This document shows, one piece after another, positions 63,603 to 64,000 of a DNA stretch of 64,000 nt. The translations under genes were made by a program, and so were the position numbers. The notes below the pieces were generated by a model. That model worked only from the letters and a program-made list of their open reading frames with translations, had not been told where the DNA came from and searched no databases. The DNA comes from Bin87 sp963666415 (GTDB lineage: Bacteria; Chloroflexota; Dehalococcoidia; Lucifugimonadales; UBA3495). Numbering within the stretch: position 1 is the first letter of the stretch; each line of letters opens with the position of its first letter. The stretch lies in the NCBI GenBank assembly GCA_963666415.2, contig CAXXPD010000003.1, positions 62,001-126,000 on the forward strand, in the 5' to 3' direction.

Positions 63603-64000
63603 GCCAGTGAATTGGGAGTTTTTCAGGATCTACCCACCAGATTTTCAGGGTCATTAGGCCACTTTGGGAGCCACATCGGCGATCATTGCCGCACTTTGGA
63701 ATTGAGGTGCAGCGATGGCATACCGGGAGGTTTCCAGAATGGAAATACCAGAGATCATTCGCCGTTGGCAGGCGGGGGATAGCCAACGCAAGATTGCGTT
63801 GGGCACCGGCTTGTCGAGAGATACCATCGCCAAGTACGTGGCGGCAGCCCAAGAGGAGGGCATCGTTCGGGATGGGCTGGTTGCCACCGCGGAGCAGCTG
63901 AGCCGGCTGGCGACGATTGGGCAGCCGGGGCCGCGGCAGGCGGTGACGCCCGGGCAGGACCTGCTGGAGCCGTGGGCGGACCAGATTTACCAGTGGCTCA
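63590..64000 (+). mobile_element. IS21-family element, third type (continues beyond window)
   Basis: The left end TGTTCAGGATCTATAGG carries repeated TTCAGGATCTA motifs (63590 and 63624 on), the multiple terminal repeats of IS21. Its istA starts at 63715. Confidence 0.75.
63715..64000 (+). CDS. istA: IstA-like transposase, N-terminal part (3' end outside window)
   Basis: ATG 63715 opens MAYREVSRMEIPEIIRRWQA with helix-turn-helix DSQRKIALGTGLSRDTIAKY, the DNA-binding start of IS21 IstA proteins. The frame is open to the window edge. An ATTGAGGTG purine-rich stretch precedes the start. Confidence 0.8.
   Translation, partial: MAYREVSRMEIPEIIRRWQAGDSQRKIALGTGLSRDTIAKYVAAAQEEGIVRDGLVATAEQLSRLATIGQPGPRQAVTPGQDLLEPWADQIYQWL

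Overview
The window is a 64-kb accessory, mobile-element-rich stretch of what is most likely a Chloroflexota genome or MAG (SAR202/Dehalococcoidia/sponge-symbiont-like). The evidence is family-level: a DUF5679 zinc-ribbon gene directly before a NurA nuclease gene, a Gly-rich double zinc-ribbon protein, an LLM flavin oxidoreductase relic, several lipoproteins and moderately high GC. The species cannot be named from sequence alone. No rRNA or tRNA was recognised.

Layout. 0-6.9 kb is a decaying defence region: the C-terminus of a YhaN-like ATPase, a large AAA ATPase gene split by an IS5-family element, an hsdM stub and a DUF3800 gene. 7-15.3 kb holds an IS256 element carrying a nested ISAs1, a HEPN-motif protein, HNH nucleases, zinc-ribbon proteins, a possible type I-E CRISPR relic and a frameshifted LLM oxidoreductase. 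15.4-34.9 kb is a pile of insertion sequences and relics. It contains four copies of a DDE_5-type IS, tandem IS5-family elements, IS630/IS1182/IS66 fragments and two broken Tn3-family remnants, plus a GMC oxidoreductase lying between two Tn3-like terminal repeats. 35-44 kb is calmer: a peroxiredoxin whose catalytic codon is UGA (candidate selenoprotein), a four-gene operon, DUF5679-nurA, a candidate structured RNA, YtxH and a zinc-ribbon protein. 43.7-49.2 kb has an IS701 element, an MNT-HEPN gene and a second IS256. 49-52.8 kb carries lipoprotein and small zinc-ribbon genes. 52.8-64 kb is again IS-dominated (three IS21-type elements, two abutting IS630 elements, a third IS256) with TIR-domain and DNA-methylase remnants.

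Themes. (1) Two cargo elements (40416-41522 and 46062-47583) share about 45-bp terminal inverted repeats and each has a perfect 8-bp target duplication, yet neither encodes a transposase; one carries a retropepsin-like protease pair and the other an MNT-HEPN gene. (2) The peroxiredoxin at 35014-35475 has UGA exactly at the peroxidatic cysteine position, followed by a SECIS-like hairpin. (3) Very short palindromes are inserted inside transposase genes at nine or so places. (4) Non-autonomous MITEs match the ends of the resident IS701 and IS630 elements. Many transposase genes also carry one-base shifts in homopolymer runs; some may be programmed frameshifts and some could be assembly errors.
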